64,000 bases of DNA from Myxococcales bacterium (GTDB lineage Bacteria; Myxococcota; Myxococcia; Myxococcales; Myxococcaceae): NCBI GenBank assembly GCA_016191815.1, contig JACPVI010000059.1, forward strand, positions 1 through 64,000, given 5' to 3'. The translations under genes and the position numbers were made by a program. The notes beneath the pieces were generated by a model, which did no database searches, had not been told where the DNA came from, and saw only the letters and a program-made list of their open reading frames with translations. How positions within the stretch are numbered: position 1 is the first letter of the stretch; the number at the start of each line of letters is the position of its first letter. Shown one piece after another: positions 17,336 to 25,792 of the stretch.

Positions 17336-18010
17336 ATGCCTCCCGAAGCCCGCCCGCCCCCCTTCCGGGCCGCGCGCGCCGGAACCTTCCTCGACTCGCT
17401 CCTCCACGCCTGGAGCGGCCTGGTGCACACGGTGGTGCACCAGCGCAACATGCGGATGCACCTGTTGGCAGCGGTGATGGTGGGGCTGGTGGGGAGCGGC
17501 ATCCCCCTCGGGCTCGCCGAGAAGGTGACGCTCATCTTCTGCGTGCTGCTGATCTTCTTCGCGGAGATTCTCAACACCTCCCTCGAGCAGTTGGTGGACC
17601 TGGCGATCCAGGAGATCGACGAGAAGGCCCGGCTCTCGAAGGATCTCGCCGCCGCGGGAGTCCTGGTGTTGGTGATAGGCACGGTGGTGATCTTCGCGGC
17701 GATCCTGGTCCACAACTCCGAGGTCCTGGTGAGTCACGTGGACTCCATCCGCCGCCAGGTGCTGTTCGGCGTCCCCTTCACCTTCTGCGTGGGTGCGCTG
17801 ATGCACGAGTCCCGAAAGCCGCGCTTCGCCGACGCGTTGCTCGTGGCGGGAGGAATCGGCCTCTGGGCGGCGACGGTGAGCTGGTCCGAGAGCTACGTCT
17901 TCTCGGCGATGACCTTCGGGCTCTTGGTGGTCGCGGCGTCCGCGGCGTGGGCTCGGCAGAAGGCGCGCCAAAATGAAAAGCCCGGTGTGGGCCGGGCCTC
18001 ACCACTCTAG
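17336..18010 (+). CDS. dgkA: Diacylglycerol/undecaprenol kinase with an extra membrane domain
   Basis: 224 residues. Residues ~20-130 match the DgkA family: an amphipathic N-terminus, three membrane helices and the catalytic stretch E-I-L-N-T-S-L-E-Q-L-V-D, followed by K-x-S-K-D-L-A-A-A-G-V. Ordinary members are about 120 residues long. Here a further ~95 residues carry about three more hydrophobic segments whose role is unknown. It would phosphorylate diacylglycerol or undecaprenol in the inner membrane. The minus-strand terminator of the next gene lies inside its last codons. Confidence 0.82.
   Translation: MPPEARPPPFRAARAGTFLDSLLHAWSGLVHTVVHQRNMRMHLLAAVMVGLVGSGIPLGLAEKVTLIFCVLLIFFAEILNTSLEQLVDLAIQEIDEKARLSKDLAAAGVLVLVIGTVVIFAAILVHNSEVLVSHVDSIRRQVLFGVPFTFCVGALMHESRKPRFADALLVAGGIGLWAATVSWSESYVFSAMTFGLLVVAASAAWARQKARQNEKPGVGRASPL
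17970..17997 (-). terminator. Intrinsic terminator embedded in the 3' end of dgkA
   Basis: Read leftward, GCCCGG paired with CCGGGC (six-base loop) is followed by TTTTCATTTTGG. It is the natural terminator of the small leftward gene ending at 18073, yet it lies within the coding sequence of the rightward dgkA. Confidence 0.7.
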
Positions 18011-18072
18011 GGGCGCAAGGCCCCGGGCACTGCCCGAAACCCTCGCGCGCCCTCTAGGCGAATCCTGGGAAG

Positions 18073-18255
18073 TCACGCGCTGTGGCGCATCTCCTTCTGC
18101 GGCTCCACCTTCTCGCCCTCGCGCAGATCGACCGTCACCAGCTCGATCAGCTCGGTGGCGATGTCGAGGATCTGGTTGTGAGTGTAGCCGCCGGCCCGAA
18201 GCTGGTTGAAGAAGGTCCGCGCCAGGATCTTCGTGCCCTTTCGGTCTGTGCTCAT
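18073..18255 (-). CDS. Small helical protein of unknown function
   Basis: 60 residues from ATG 18255 with AGGA upstream. Upstream in-frame codons lack coding character. The sequence is two predicted amphipathic helices (TKILARTFFNQLRAGGY and NQILDIATELIELVTVDL) with a charged C-terminus, and it has no membrane segment or signal peptide. The clear start, ribosome site and terminator support a real gene. Its compact helical build suggests a small regulator or assembly factor, which is inference only. Confidence 0.65.
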   Translation of the reverse strand: MSTDRKGTKILARTFFNQLRAGGYTHNQILDIATELIELVTVDLREGEKVEPQKEMRHSA

Positions 18256-18518
18256 CGTGTCCTTTCCCTCCCCGCCTTCACACGGGCTCGCCCCGACGGG
18301 CTGCTGAGGCATCGGCCCCCGCGCTTCAACCCACATGCCACATCCTGCTACCAAGGGAAATGGCAGCAGATTCAACGAGTTGTCGCCTTTCCGTCGAATG
18401 GCGAACTGCGAAGTGGTGTTCGCACCGGCTGGCCGAAAGGTGCATGGCGACGAGCCGCGGGTGCATAGGTCGATTCGCACCCCGCGGGCGCCCGGCCCGT
18501 CTGGTAGGGTGCCCGCCA

Positions 18519-18881
18519 ATGGCGAAGTATCGAGTCAAGACCAAGGACGGCGAGCTGACCTACGGCAGCTTCCGCGAGGTGGAATGGGCTTGGCTGCAGG
18601 GCCTGGTCGGTCCGGAGGACGAGGTGCTCGAGGAGGGCACCTCCCGCTGGCGGCGGGCGGGCAGCATCCCCCTCCTCGTGCAAGCCCGCCGGCAGGGCAA
18701 CCAGGTGTGGGGCGGCACGCAGATGGCGTGGATCGTCATCGGGGTGGTGATGGCCTCCACCGCCCTCTACCTCATCTCTCGCGGCCGCTACCTGGCGGGG
18801 GGGCTGGTGGCGCTGATCGTGGCGATGGTGCTTTTCCGGGTCACGGTCTCGGCGTACAAGAAGTCCCGCCCCCACGGCTAG
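18519..18881 (+). CDS. Small two-helix membrane protein with GYF-like N-terminus
   Basis: 120 residues from ATG 18519. Residues 1-55 (KYRVKTKDGELTYGSF, then W-x-x-x-G-L-V-G-P-E-D-E) resemble the GYF_2-type fold that precedes membrane helices in many bacterial proteins. This assignment is tentative. Two hydrophobic segments follow (~72-92 and ~94-113), and the C-terminus is basic. Its last 69 bp are duplicated at 21253-21321, on the far side of a lower-GC island, so its 3' end marks an insertion or duplication point. Confidence 0.7.
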   Translation: MAKYRVKTKDGELTYGSFREVEWAWLQGLVGPEDEVLEEGTSRWRRAGSIPLLVQARRQGNQVWGGTQMAWIVIGVVMASTALYLISRGRYLAGGLVALIVAMVLFRVTVSAYKKSRPHG

Positions 18882-18882
18882 A
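18814..18882 (+). repeat. 69-bp direct repeat, left copy
   Basis: The final 69 bp of the small membrane-protein gene, including its stop, match 21253-21321 at 67 of 69 positions in the same orientation. The two copies bracket a lower-GC segment of about 2.4 kb. Confidence 0.95.
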
Positions 18883-19053
18883 AGCATGCGCTGGGTGTCA
18901 CCGTTGTTCCGGCACGCTGGGCGAGCCTCCAACGGGCCGCAGGCACGGCATTGCCGACGGTTAGGTGAGCGGCGTTCCTACACGTTCCTACACCACGGGT
19001 ATTGATCGGCACCCACTTACCGTGATACGCTCCAAACTGTGGGGGTAGCCATC

Positions 19054-20718
19054 ATGAGTGTCCCTCGCCGTAGAACCGCGCTGTTCGTCTTGATCGGTCT
19101 CGGGCCGCTTCTCTTGGGTCAACGTCCTTGCGGGGGAGGTGGAGGCAGTCCGCCGAACGTCCCCCCCCCAAGCACTCCGAACGCCATTGCTTTTGGATGT
19201 TTCTGTAGGTTCCCGCAGACACCCCCGTGCACACGCGATAGTTCGTGTACCAATCGGTGCGCTTCCGACGACTCGAGCTGCGAATTCGGTTGCCCGGCAA
19301 TCGTGACAGCCTGCTGTCCATGCGGGAACGATAGCTGCGGCGTTTGCAACGCCAATGATTCCGGCCCGCTCCTTGAGTGTTTTCCAAGGGACGTAAAGCA
19401 ACTCGGCCGGGCGCTCACATCGACTGAACTTTCCACTCTCGCGCAGCTCTATTGCGCCCAATACTCGATTGCGCTGGACGACATTGTCACCAGGCAAAAC
19501 CTCGGACTTGGACCATCAGAATGTCAAGCCAAGGTTTCACCCCCGATTCTTCAAACGCATCTCACCGTTTGTCGCCCCGATCCACCTCTGACCCTGATTA
19601 GTTTCTCTTACTACGAGCTGGAGGTGGGGCCAACAAGTCAGGCGACGGTCCGCTTCAATGAAGCTGAGATTGTGACCACCGCTGCTGGCGATGCACGGAT
19701 CGACCTAACGGGGTGCCATTCCTTCCCCTGTGCAGTAGCGATTCCGCGACTCGGGCTTTCCTTGGCCAACATGGAAATCGAAGGGGCGATCGTCACGGAT
19801 GTCACCATAAGAAACGACGGGATCATACCAGCCGCGCTCGACGCGGCCGGTCGTCTTCTCGTGTCGCCTCTGGATACACACTTCATCATGGATGGAAAAC
19901 TCGACGGAACTGCATTCCAACTTCCGCTCTCCGGCGGCTTTCCGTTGCTTGGAATCCTCAATCCCACTAGCAAGACATTCGCTCTTCAAGGAAGTCTGAA
20001 AGCCGACACCGGAGACTCCGTCGCTTTTGTCCTCGACGGGCTGATAACACGGCAACCGCCGGCGGCCATCATTGGTGGAAACCAAGTTGCAGAGTGCGTG
20101 CAAGGAAAGAGTCGGATCACTCTGGACTCGTCGGCGAGCTATGACCTCGACGGCGATCTCGCCTCTCGTGCTTGGTTCCTTGTCGGTCAGGATGGGCGAC
20201 GGGAACGTATCGGAACACTCACACGACTCGAACATGACCTTCCACTCGGTACGCATACCATCGAACTTGAGGTGCGGGACTCCCATCTGCAGATCAATCG
20301 GGCCAGAGTCACCGTGCAGGTGGTCGATACCCGTCCGCCTACTCTCCAGGCTGCTTTCAAGAACATGAGCTGCGTGTGGCCTCCGAACGGGAAGTGGCTC
20401 GAGTTCGCCTTCGGGAACCATATCGTCGCCAGCGCGAAGGACGACTGTGATGGTGAAGCGCTCCAGCCCATTATCGTAGGCGTCAACCCTCACCAGGTGT
20501 CTGGTGAGACTGTTGCAACCGTTCGGGCTGATGGGCAAGCCGTTTGCGTGCAGGCGAGGCGGGAGGGCCATTCCGCCGGGAGGTGGTATCTTGTCGAGAT
20601 CGAAGCTGTCGATTCTTCGGGCAACGCAGCACGAGCCTCGCTCTCGGTCGTCGTCCCTCATGACCAGCGCGCACATCCGGACTGCAGGCGCGCGGATTCG
20701 ATGGGAGGATGCCTGTGA
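19054..20718 (+). CDS. Exported Cys-rich protein with PKD-like domain (island gene)
   Basis: 554 residues from ATG 19054. A signal peptide (~1-27, ending near LLLGQRPCG) is followed by a Gly/Pro linker. Residues ~45-105 form a Cys-rich segment with many C-x2-3-C pairs, probably disulfide bonded. A beta-rich middle section follows, then a PKD-like fold (RITLDSSASYDLDGDL, then TIELEVRD) and a final Ig-like segment. No catalytic motif is visible. GC and codon use are clearly lower than in the neighbours (TTT, ATT and AAA codons are common), which suggests recent acquisition. The next gene overlaps its stop codon. Confidence 0.75.
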   Translation: MSVPRRRTALFVLIGLGPLLLGQRPCGGGGGSPPNVPPPSTPNAIAFGCFCRFPQTPPCTRDSSCTNRCASDDSSCEFGCPAIVTACCPCGNDSCGVCNANDSGPLLECFPRDVKQLGRALTSTELSTLAQLYCAQYSIALDDIVTRQNLGLGPSECQAKVSPPILQTHLTVCRPDPPLTLISFSYYELEVGPTSQATVRFNEAEIVTTAAGDARIDLTGCHSFPCAVAIPRLGLSLANMEIEGAIVTDVTIRNDGIIPAALDAAGRLLVSPLDTHFIMDGKLDGTAFQLPLSGGFPLLGILNPTSKTFALQGSLKADTGDSVAFVLDGLITRQPPAAIIGGNQVAECVQGKSRITLDSSASYDLDGDLASRAWFLVGQDGRRERIGTLTRLEHDLPLGTHTIELEVRDSHLQINRARVTVQVVDTRPPTLQAAFKNMSCVWPPNGKWLEFAFGNHIVASAKDDCDGEALQPIIVGVNPHQVSGETVATVRADGQAVCVQARREGHSAGRWYLVEIEAVDSSGNAARASLSVVVPHDQRAHPDCRRADSMGGCL

Positions 20719-21140
20719 CCCGCGCAACGACTCTGGGTGCTCTCATTCTCGCTTTGGCGTCAGCATCCTGCTCTGTCCCATCGCGGAGAGCGGTTCCGCC
20801 CTGTGGTTGGGAAACCTGGGAGGGTGAAGCGCTTGAGTGCAAAGCGCTTTGTGCCGATGGCGAGGGCCCTTGCGGGTCTCCGTCCTGCATCGCGCGGCCG
20901 TATCTGCGGTTTGCTGTGGGTGGGCTGGAGGAGGGCTTCATCCTGCGCTCCGCTGGCGAGGCGCGTTTGATTCAGTTGCCGCAATCAGGCCGCGGTTGGC
21001 AGCTAGGCAACGGCGAGATCCGATTCGGACCCGACGCTTGCCCACGAAAGGGCAGCGTTCCATTCCGCTGCTCGGACTCCTCGCTGCACATCGGGGGTGC
21101 ACTTTGGTTCCCGTCTGATGCCGTCGAAGCAGCGCTCTGA
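20715..21140 (+). CDS. Small Cys-rich exported protein, possibly a lipoprotein (island gene)
   Basis: 141 residues from GTG 20715, chosen because GGGAGG lies six bases upstream and the start overlaps the previous stop as GTGA. The ATG two codons earlier touches the ribosome site. The N-terminus is a short hydrophobic signal ending L-A-S-A-S-C, a weak lipobox with Ser at -3. Nine Cys residues in the rest suggest disulfides. A beta-rich part follows. I recognise no domain. It is translationally coupled to the preceding PKD-like gene and shares its island. Confidence 0.65.
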   Translation: MTRATTLGALILALASASCSVPSRRAVPPCGWETWEGEALECKALCADGEGPCGSPSCIARPYLRFAVGGLEEGFILRSAGEARLIQLPQSGRGWQLGNGEIRFGPDACPRKGSVPFRCSDSSLHIGGALWFPSDAVEAAL

Positions 21141-21252
21141 CAGGGTTGATCAGAATCTCGAGCAACCCGGTGGGCGCTCGCCGGCTCTGCCGCAGTGCGA
21201 CCCGGGTGGCGGAATAACCAGGAAAAGCCGGCCGCTACTCGGCGGGCGGCCG

Positions 21253-21321
21253 TGATCGTGGCGATGGTGCTTTCCCGGGTCACCGTCTCGGCGTACAAGA
21301 AGTCCCGCCCCCACGGCTAGA
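21253..21321 (+). pseudogene. 69-bp direct repeat, right copy: 3' remnant of the small membrane-protein gene
   Basis: It reproduces the last 23 codons and stop of the 18519-18881 gene with two substitutions (one changes Phe to Ser). Weaker similarity extends upstream to about 21230 with a gap, so the copied segment was once longer. It lies 10 bp before the next gene and has no start of its own. Confidence 0.85.
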
Positions 21322-21331
21322 GGACCAAGAG

Positions 21332-21634
21332 ATGGCGCACGCGACGGTGGACGGGAGAAGGCACGCGGTGCGGGTCACACAGGACCTGACCGACAACTAC
21401 GCGGTCGAGGTCTATCCGGAGCCCGAGCCCGAGGCGATCAAAGAGTCCGAGCCGTACAAGAACTGGCCGGTGCCGCTGGCGATGAAGGTGATGGCCGACT
21501 CCCGCGAGGACGCGCTCGCCTGCGCCCTCGAACACATGAAGAAGCTCGGGAAGATCTCCGACTACCACCTCGAGGAGTCGGAGAAGCCCAAGCCCAAGCC
21601 GACCAAGCCTGCGGGCGCCCCTGCGGCTGAGTAG
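21332..21634 (+). CDS. Small charged protein of unknown function
   Basis: 100 residues from ATG 21332 with GAGG upstream. It has no signal peptide or membrane segment. The N-terminal ~70 residues look like a small alpha/beta fold (AVRVTQDLTDNYAVEVYP, then EDALACALEHMKKLG). The last ~25 are Lys/Pro repeats (KPKPKPTKPAG), a likely disordered tail. It probably followed the 18519-18881 gene directly before the island arrived. I do not recognise the family. Confidence 0.6.
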   Translation: MAHATVDGRRHAVRVTQDLTDNYAVEVYPEPEPEAIKESEPYKNWPVPLAMKVMADSREDALACALEHMKKLGKISDYHLEESEKPKPKPTKPAGAPAAE

Positions 21635-21686
21635 GAAGGCGTCACCCTGCCCTCTCCCCGCGGTCGCGGTCGAGGTCTGCTGACCT

Positions 21687-22301
21687 TCAGGGCTTCTCCT
21701 CCGCGACCACCTTGCGGATGGCGGCGAAGACGTTCGGCACCGCGGTGCTGTTCGCCTTGTTGGCGATCCACTTCGGAATCTCCCCGCCCGGGTCGGTGTG
21801 GACGTAGTAGGTGGCGAACGTCCGCTTTCCCCCGTCGCGCGGCTCCAGCTTCCAGAAGCCGTCGTTGACCTTCACCCGGATCAACCCCTCCCGCTCGGCG
21901 GGCCCCTTGTCGGTCGAAGTCCAGCTCACCTTGAGGTAGCCCTTGCCGTCCTGCCAGTCGGACTCGTCGAGGATGCGGATGACGTAGTCGCGCTTGTCCA
22001 CCAAGGGCGCGTCGATCACGCTGTAGAAGTAGATGACCTTCCCGCCATCCTCCGAGGAGAGCACCTTGGCCTCCTCGGTGTACGGCATGGTCGCCGGATA
22101 CCGGTCGTAGTCGCGGATCGCCCTCCACACCGCGTGGGGGGGCGCGTCGATGATGCCGATGGCCTTCATCTCCGCGATGGGCGAGCCCTCGCGGCGCCGG
22201 GAATAGATGGTGATGCCGTCTTCCCGTGCGGCCTGCTCCCAGCCCTTGTTTGATGGATCCGCCAGGAGGACCAGCAAGGCGAGTGCTCGTCCGAGTGACA
22301 T
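21687..22301 (-). CDS. START/SRPBCC-domain exported protein
   Basis: 204 residues from ATG 22301. Residues 1-15 are a short hydrophobic signal. The rest is a START-type lipid-binding fold: WEQAAREDGITIYSRR, DAPPHAVWRAIRDYDRYP, a middle VDKRDYVIR strand and C-terminal VHTDPGGEIPKWIANK. In known members this signature (P-G-G-x-I-P-x-W-h-h-N) lines the cavity that holds a hydrophobic ligand. The expected role is binding of lipid or another hydrophobic compound in the periplasm. It is divergent from the nuclease gene at 22356. Confidence 0.85.
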   Translation of the reverse strand: MSLGRALALLVLLADPSNKGWEQAAREDGITIYSRRREGSPIAEMKAIGIIDAPPHAVWRAIRDYDRYPATMPYTEEAKVLSSEDGGKVIYFYSVIDAPLVDKRDYVIRILDESDWQDGKGYLKVSWTSTDKGPAEREGLIRVKVNDGFWKLEPRDGGKRTFATYYVHTDPGGEIPKWIANKANSTAVPNVFAAIRKVVAEEKP

Positions 22302-22355
22302 TTCGGCTCATCCTAACCCGACCATGCGCCGGGGAAGTGCTAGTGTCCGCGCCCC

Positions 22356-23675
22356 GTGAGCACGACGACAGAGACGACCCCAGTGACAGAGCCCGGTCCG
22401 GCTCCTTTGCAATCTCCAAACGGCGCCTCCGGGGCCAAGCCTCCCGAGAAGGTCGAGCTGGTGCGAAAGGTCTTCGCCCGCGACCTCAAGGAGAAGGACC
22501 GGATCCACACCGTCTTCTTGGCCTCCAGAAAGCAAAAGCAGGTCGGCCGCAGCGGCAAGGCCTTCCTGGTGGTGTCCCTGGCCGACCGGAGCGGCGAGAT
22601 CGACGCCCGCGTCTTCGACGAGGTGGAGAAGGCCGACGGGCAGTTCGCCGCCGGCGACTACGTGCTGGTCCGGGGCAACGTCATCACCTTCCACGGCAAG
22701 CTCCAGGTGGTGATCGACGAGGTCGAGCGGCTGGACCCCGAGCCGATCGACGCGGCCGAATTCCGCCCGCCGCCCGAGCCGGAGCGCGAGGAGCACCCGG
22801 AGGCCCAGAAGGCGGTCTCCCAGATCCGCGAGCTGGCCGAGCGGGTGCAGGACCCCTTCGTCCAGAAGCTCTTGGTCGCCTTCCTCGACGACCCCGAGCT
22901 CGCCCCCGGCCTGGCGCTGGCTCCCGCCGCCAAGGGCGTCCACCACGCCTACAAGGGCGGCCTGGCCGATCACATCCTCTCCTCGATGAGATTGGCCCAC
23001 CGCCTGGCCGACCACTACCCGATGGCCGATCGAGATCTCCTCGTGGCGGGCGCCCTGCTCCACGACATCTGCAAGGTCCAGGAGATCGCTCACGATCAGG
23101 CCTTCGAGTACACCGACGAGGGAAGGCTGGTCGGGCATCTGGTGATGACCGCGCAGAAAATCCGCGAGAAGGCGTCTCGGATCGACGGCTTCCCGCCGCT
23201 GCTCGAGCAGCACCTCACCCACGTGGTGCTCGCCCACCACGGCGAGCTGGGCTACGGCTCGCCCAAGGTGCCGGTCACTCTCGAGGCGCTGCTGGTGCAC
23301 TTCGTCGACCTCATCGACTCGCGTGTGGGCTCGTGGCTGGAGTTCATGGCCAAAGACCCCAACGAGCGGTGGACGGACGTCTCGAAGCTCTACGGCCGCC
23401 ACCTGTGGAAAGGGGCCGTGCCCACCGTGCGCAACCGGGGGCCGGTGGAGCCGCGCCGACGCGCCAAGGAGGCCCGCCGCCGGGAGCGGCACCGGCCCCC
23501 GCCCGCACCCAGACCCGAGCGACCGGAGAAAATCGAAGCCCCGGCCCAGGCCGAGGCCGCTCCCCAGCCCAAGCCCCCCAGGGAGCGCGACCCCGAGCTG
23601 CCCAAGGAGCTGACTTTCAAGCCCTTCTCGGTGCTCACCGGGGGAGGCCCCCCAGCCCCCGAGGGGGAGAGTTGA
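22356..23675 (+). CDS. YhaM-like 3'-5' exoribonuclease (OB-fold plus HD domain)
   Basis: 439 residues from GTG 22356. An N-terminal OB-fold (~45-135, with VSLADRSGEIDARVFDE) is followed by a linker and an HD phosphohydrolase domain (~150-370). The metal-binding residues are visible: H in GVHHAYKGGLADHI, the HD pair in ALLHDICKV, and H in VLAHHGELGYGSPK. In Bacillus YhaM this pairing degrades RNA from the 3' end. The last ~70 residues are Pro/Arg/Glu rich and probably disordered, an addition not present in YhaM. Confidence 0.85.
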   Translation: MSTTTETTPVTEPGPAPLQSPNGASGAKPPEKVELVRKVFARDLKEKDRIHTVFLASRKQKQVGRSGKAFLVVSLADRSGEIDARVFDEVEKADGQFAAGDYVLVRGNVITFHGKLQVVIDEVERLDPEPIDAAEFRPPPEPEREEHPEAQKAVSQIRELAERVQDPFVQKLLVAFLDDPELAPGLALAPAAKGVHHAYKGGLADHILSSMRLAHRLADHYPMADRDLLVAGALLHDICKVQEIAHDQAFEYTDEGRLVGHLVMTAQKIREKASRIDGFPPLLEQHLTHVVLAHHGELGYGSPKVPVTLEALLVHFVDLIDSRVGSWLEFMAKDPNERWTDVSKLYGRHLWKGAVPTVRNRGPVEPRRRAKEARRRERHRPPPAPRPERPEKIEAPAQAEAAPQPKPPRERDPELPKELTFKPFSVLTGGGPPAPEGES

Positions 23676-23716
23676 CAGTTTTTCCAGACCCTGCTGCCGC
23701 GCGATAGCATCCAGCC

Positions 23717-25663
23717 ATGGCCTTGGAGAAGCTGGGAGAGCGCCTGGTCGAGGCGGGACTCGTCACGGCGGAGGCCATCGACCAAGCGCTGGCCCACCAG
23801 AAGATCACCGGGCACAGGCTCGGCGACTGCCTGGTGGAGCTGGGCCTGGTCGGGGAGTCCTCGCTTTTGCGCTTCTTGGCCGGTGAGCTGAAGACGCGGT
23901 TCGTCTCCACCGAGAAGCTGGCGAAGGCGAAGATCCCCTCCGAGGTTATGGACCGGGTCCCGGTGCGGATGGCGGAGGCCCAGGTCTTCCTTCCCCTGGC
24001 GATGGACGACGAGCGGCAGATCCTCTCCATCGTCACCACCGAGCCGCAGAACACCGATCTCTTGAAGGAGATCGCCCTCATCACCGAGATGCGCGAGGTG
24101 TTCGCCTACGTGGGGCTGCGCAGCGCCATCTTGGCGGGCATTCGCAAGCACTACTACGGCGACAACACGGCGTTCGCGGCCCTCGAACAGGGCGGGCCCG
24201 GCGCCCTCAAGGCGGACATCTCCGCGGTGGCCAACGCCTACGAGGCGACCGGCGGGCAGGACGCGCGGCCTCCGACCGCGGTGCGCCTGATGGTCGACAC
24301 CGGCAAGCAGACGCGCGCTTCCCGCAGCGGAGGAACCTCGATCCGCCTGGGGGCCACCCAGCTTAGGGAGGCGTTGTCCGCCAGGGGCGCGATCGGCGAC
24401 GCCGACTACATCGAGACCCTGAACGTGCTGGTGGGGCTCTTGGAGTCGCCGCAGGAGCACATGCGGGGCCATTCCGCGCAGCTTTCCCGTCAGGCGGCGA
24501 CCTTGGCCCGGCGCATGGGGCTCCAGCCTCGCGAGGTGGCGCAGGTGTCCATCGCCGCCTACCTGCACGATCTCGGCAAGCGGCCCGACCGGCACTTCAC
24601 CCTGGCGAGCAACGACGCCAACCCGGAATGGAAGGCGGAGGCGAAGCGGCTGGTGCGCTCGCCGATCAAGCTGTTCGAGACGGTGCACCTGCCGGTGGCG
24701 GTGAACGCCATCCTGGCGCAGATCTACGAGGCGCACGACGGCAGCGGCACTCCGCAGGGGGCGGCCGGCGAGGAGATCGCTCCGGGGGCGCGCATCCTCG
24801 CGGTGGTCGACGGCTACCTCGACCTGACCAAGAACCCGGGCAATGCTCTGGGGCGTCTGCTCGGGAAGGACGAGGCGATCGCCTTCATGACCGAGCGGAG
24901 CGGGAAGCTGTACGACCCGGTGGTGATCGACCTGCTCGGCCGGCTCTTGAGCGGCGAGCTGTTGCGCCAGCGGGTGGACTGCGAGGGGCGGCAGGTGCTG
25001 GTGGCGGATCCGGACGAGGCGACCAGGACCGACCTGCACGACGCCCTGAGCAAGGGCGGGCTGTTGGTGCACGGAATCAACAAGCTCGAGGGCACCATCG
25101 ACGCGCTGCTGGCGGGGGAGGCGGATCTGGTGGCGGTGGGCCTTCGCTTCGGGCTGCCCGACGTGATCGCGCTGGTGCAGCTCATCCGTGGCCGCCCGGA
25201 GAGCGCCGGCCTCCCGGTGGTGGTCCTGGGCGAGCCGCCCGACGCGCCGGGGCGCGAGTCGCTCTTGCAGGCAGGGCCGTCGGACGTGATCCCGATGCCC
25301 TTTGATCCGGAGGAAGCGGCGAAGCGCATCCAGAACCTCTTCCGCGATCACGTCGCGCACGGAGGGCCGGGGCACCTGGTGCACGGCAGCTTCGATGAGC
25401 TTTCTCCCGGAAGCCTCATGGGGATCCTGGGGCACGGCCGCAAGTCGGGCCGGCTCTTGGTGCGAAACGGCTCCCAGGACGGAGTGCTGCACTTCGAGCG
25501 TGGGCGGGCGGTGTTCGCCGTCTTCGGCGGCAAGACCGGCGAGCCGGCGGTGCAGTCGATGCTGGACCTGGAGCAGGCCGAGTTCACCTACGACCCCGAG
25601 GCCATCCTCCTGGACATCCCCCACATGGACAAGGACCTCGAGGCGGTGGTGAGGCAGAGGTAG
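23717..25663 (+). CDS. Signalling protein: MshEN-like, HD-GYP-like, degenerate receiver, DUF4388
   Basis: 648 residues in four parts. Residues ~1-150 resemble the N-terminal domain of type II/IV secretion ATPases (LGERLVEAGLVTAEAIDQAL, with LGDCLVELGLV), which in MshE binds cyclic di-GMP. Residues ~235-400 form an HD-GYP-like domain with HD in YLHDLGK, but the GYP triplet is DGSGTPQG. Residues ~430-545 form a receiver-like fold whose phospho-Asp is replaced by Gly (LVAVGLRFG). The last ~95 residues are a DUF4388/PATAN-type domain (GSLMGILGHGRKSGRLLVRNG). The altered motifs suggest sensing or binding more than catalysis. Confidence 0.8.
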   Translation: MALEKLGERLVEAGLVTAEAIDQALAHQKITGHRLGDCLVELGLVGESSLLRFLAGELKTRFVSTEKLAKAKIPSEVMDRVPVRMAEAQVFLPLAMDDERQILSIVTTEPQNTDLLKEIALITEMREVFAYVGLRSAILAGIRKHYYGDNTAFAALEQGGPGALKADISAVANAYEATGGQDARPPTAVRLMVDTGKQTRASRSGGTSIRLGATQLREALSARGAIGDADYIETLNVLVGLLESPQEHMRGHSAQLSRQAATLARRMGLQPREVAQVSIAAYLHDLGKRPDRHFTLASNDANPEWKAEAKRLVRSPIKLFETVHLPVAVNAILAQIYEAHDGSGTPQGAAGEEIAPGARILAVVDGYLDLTKNPGNALGRLLGKDEAIAFMTERSGKLYDPVVIDLLGRLLSGELLRQRVDCEGRQVLVADPDEATRTDLHDALSKGGLLVHGINKLEGTIDALLAGEADLVAVGLRFGLPDVIALVQLIRGRPESAGLPVVVLGEPPDAPGRESLLQAGPSDVIPMPFDPEEAAKRIQNLFRDHVAHGGPGHLVHGSFDELSPGSLMGILGHGRKSGRLLVRNGSQDGVLHFERGRAVFAVFGGKTGEPAVQSMLDLEQAEFTYDPEAILLDIPHMDKDLEAVVRQR

Positions 25664-25750
25664 CGCCGCCGCGCCGTGCCGTGGCCGCCTTTGGCCGCCG
25701 GCGCTATCCTTGCGTCGATGCTGGTCACCATGGACAAGCTTCGGGCCGGC

Positions 25751-25771
25751 TTCGAGCAGCTTGCGCTCGAA
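25751..25771. terminator. Hairpin between convergent genes, possible terminator
   Basis: A perfect TTCGAGC/GCTCGAA stem with a 7-nt loop lies in the 129-bp gap between two convergent genes. No T-tract follows on either strand, so any terminator role is uncertain. Confidence 0.3.
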
Positions 25772-25792
25772 ACCAAGTAGCGATCCGGAAAC

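Noticed and set aside
25719..25781. 20-codon frame (MLVTMDKLRAGF...) between convergent genes
   Set aside because: No ribosome site was seen, it lies over a small hairpin, and nothing else supports translation.
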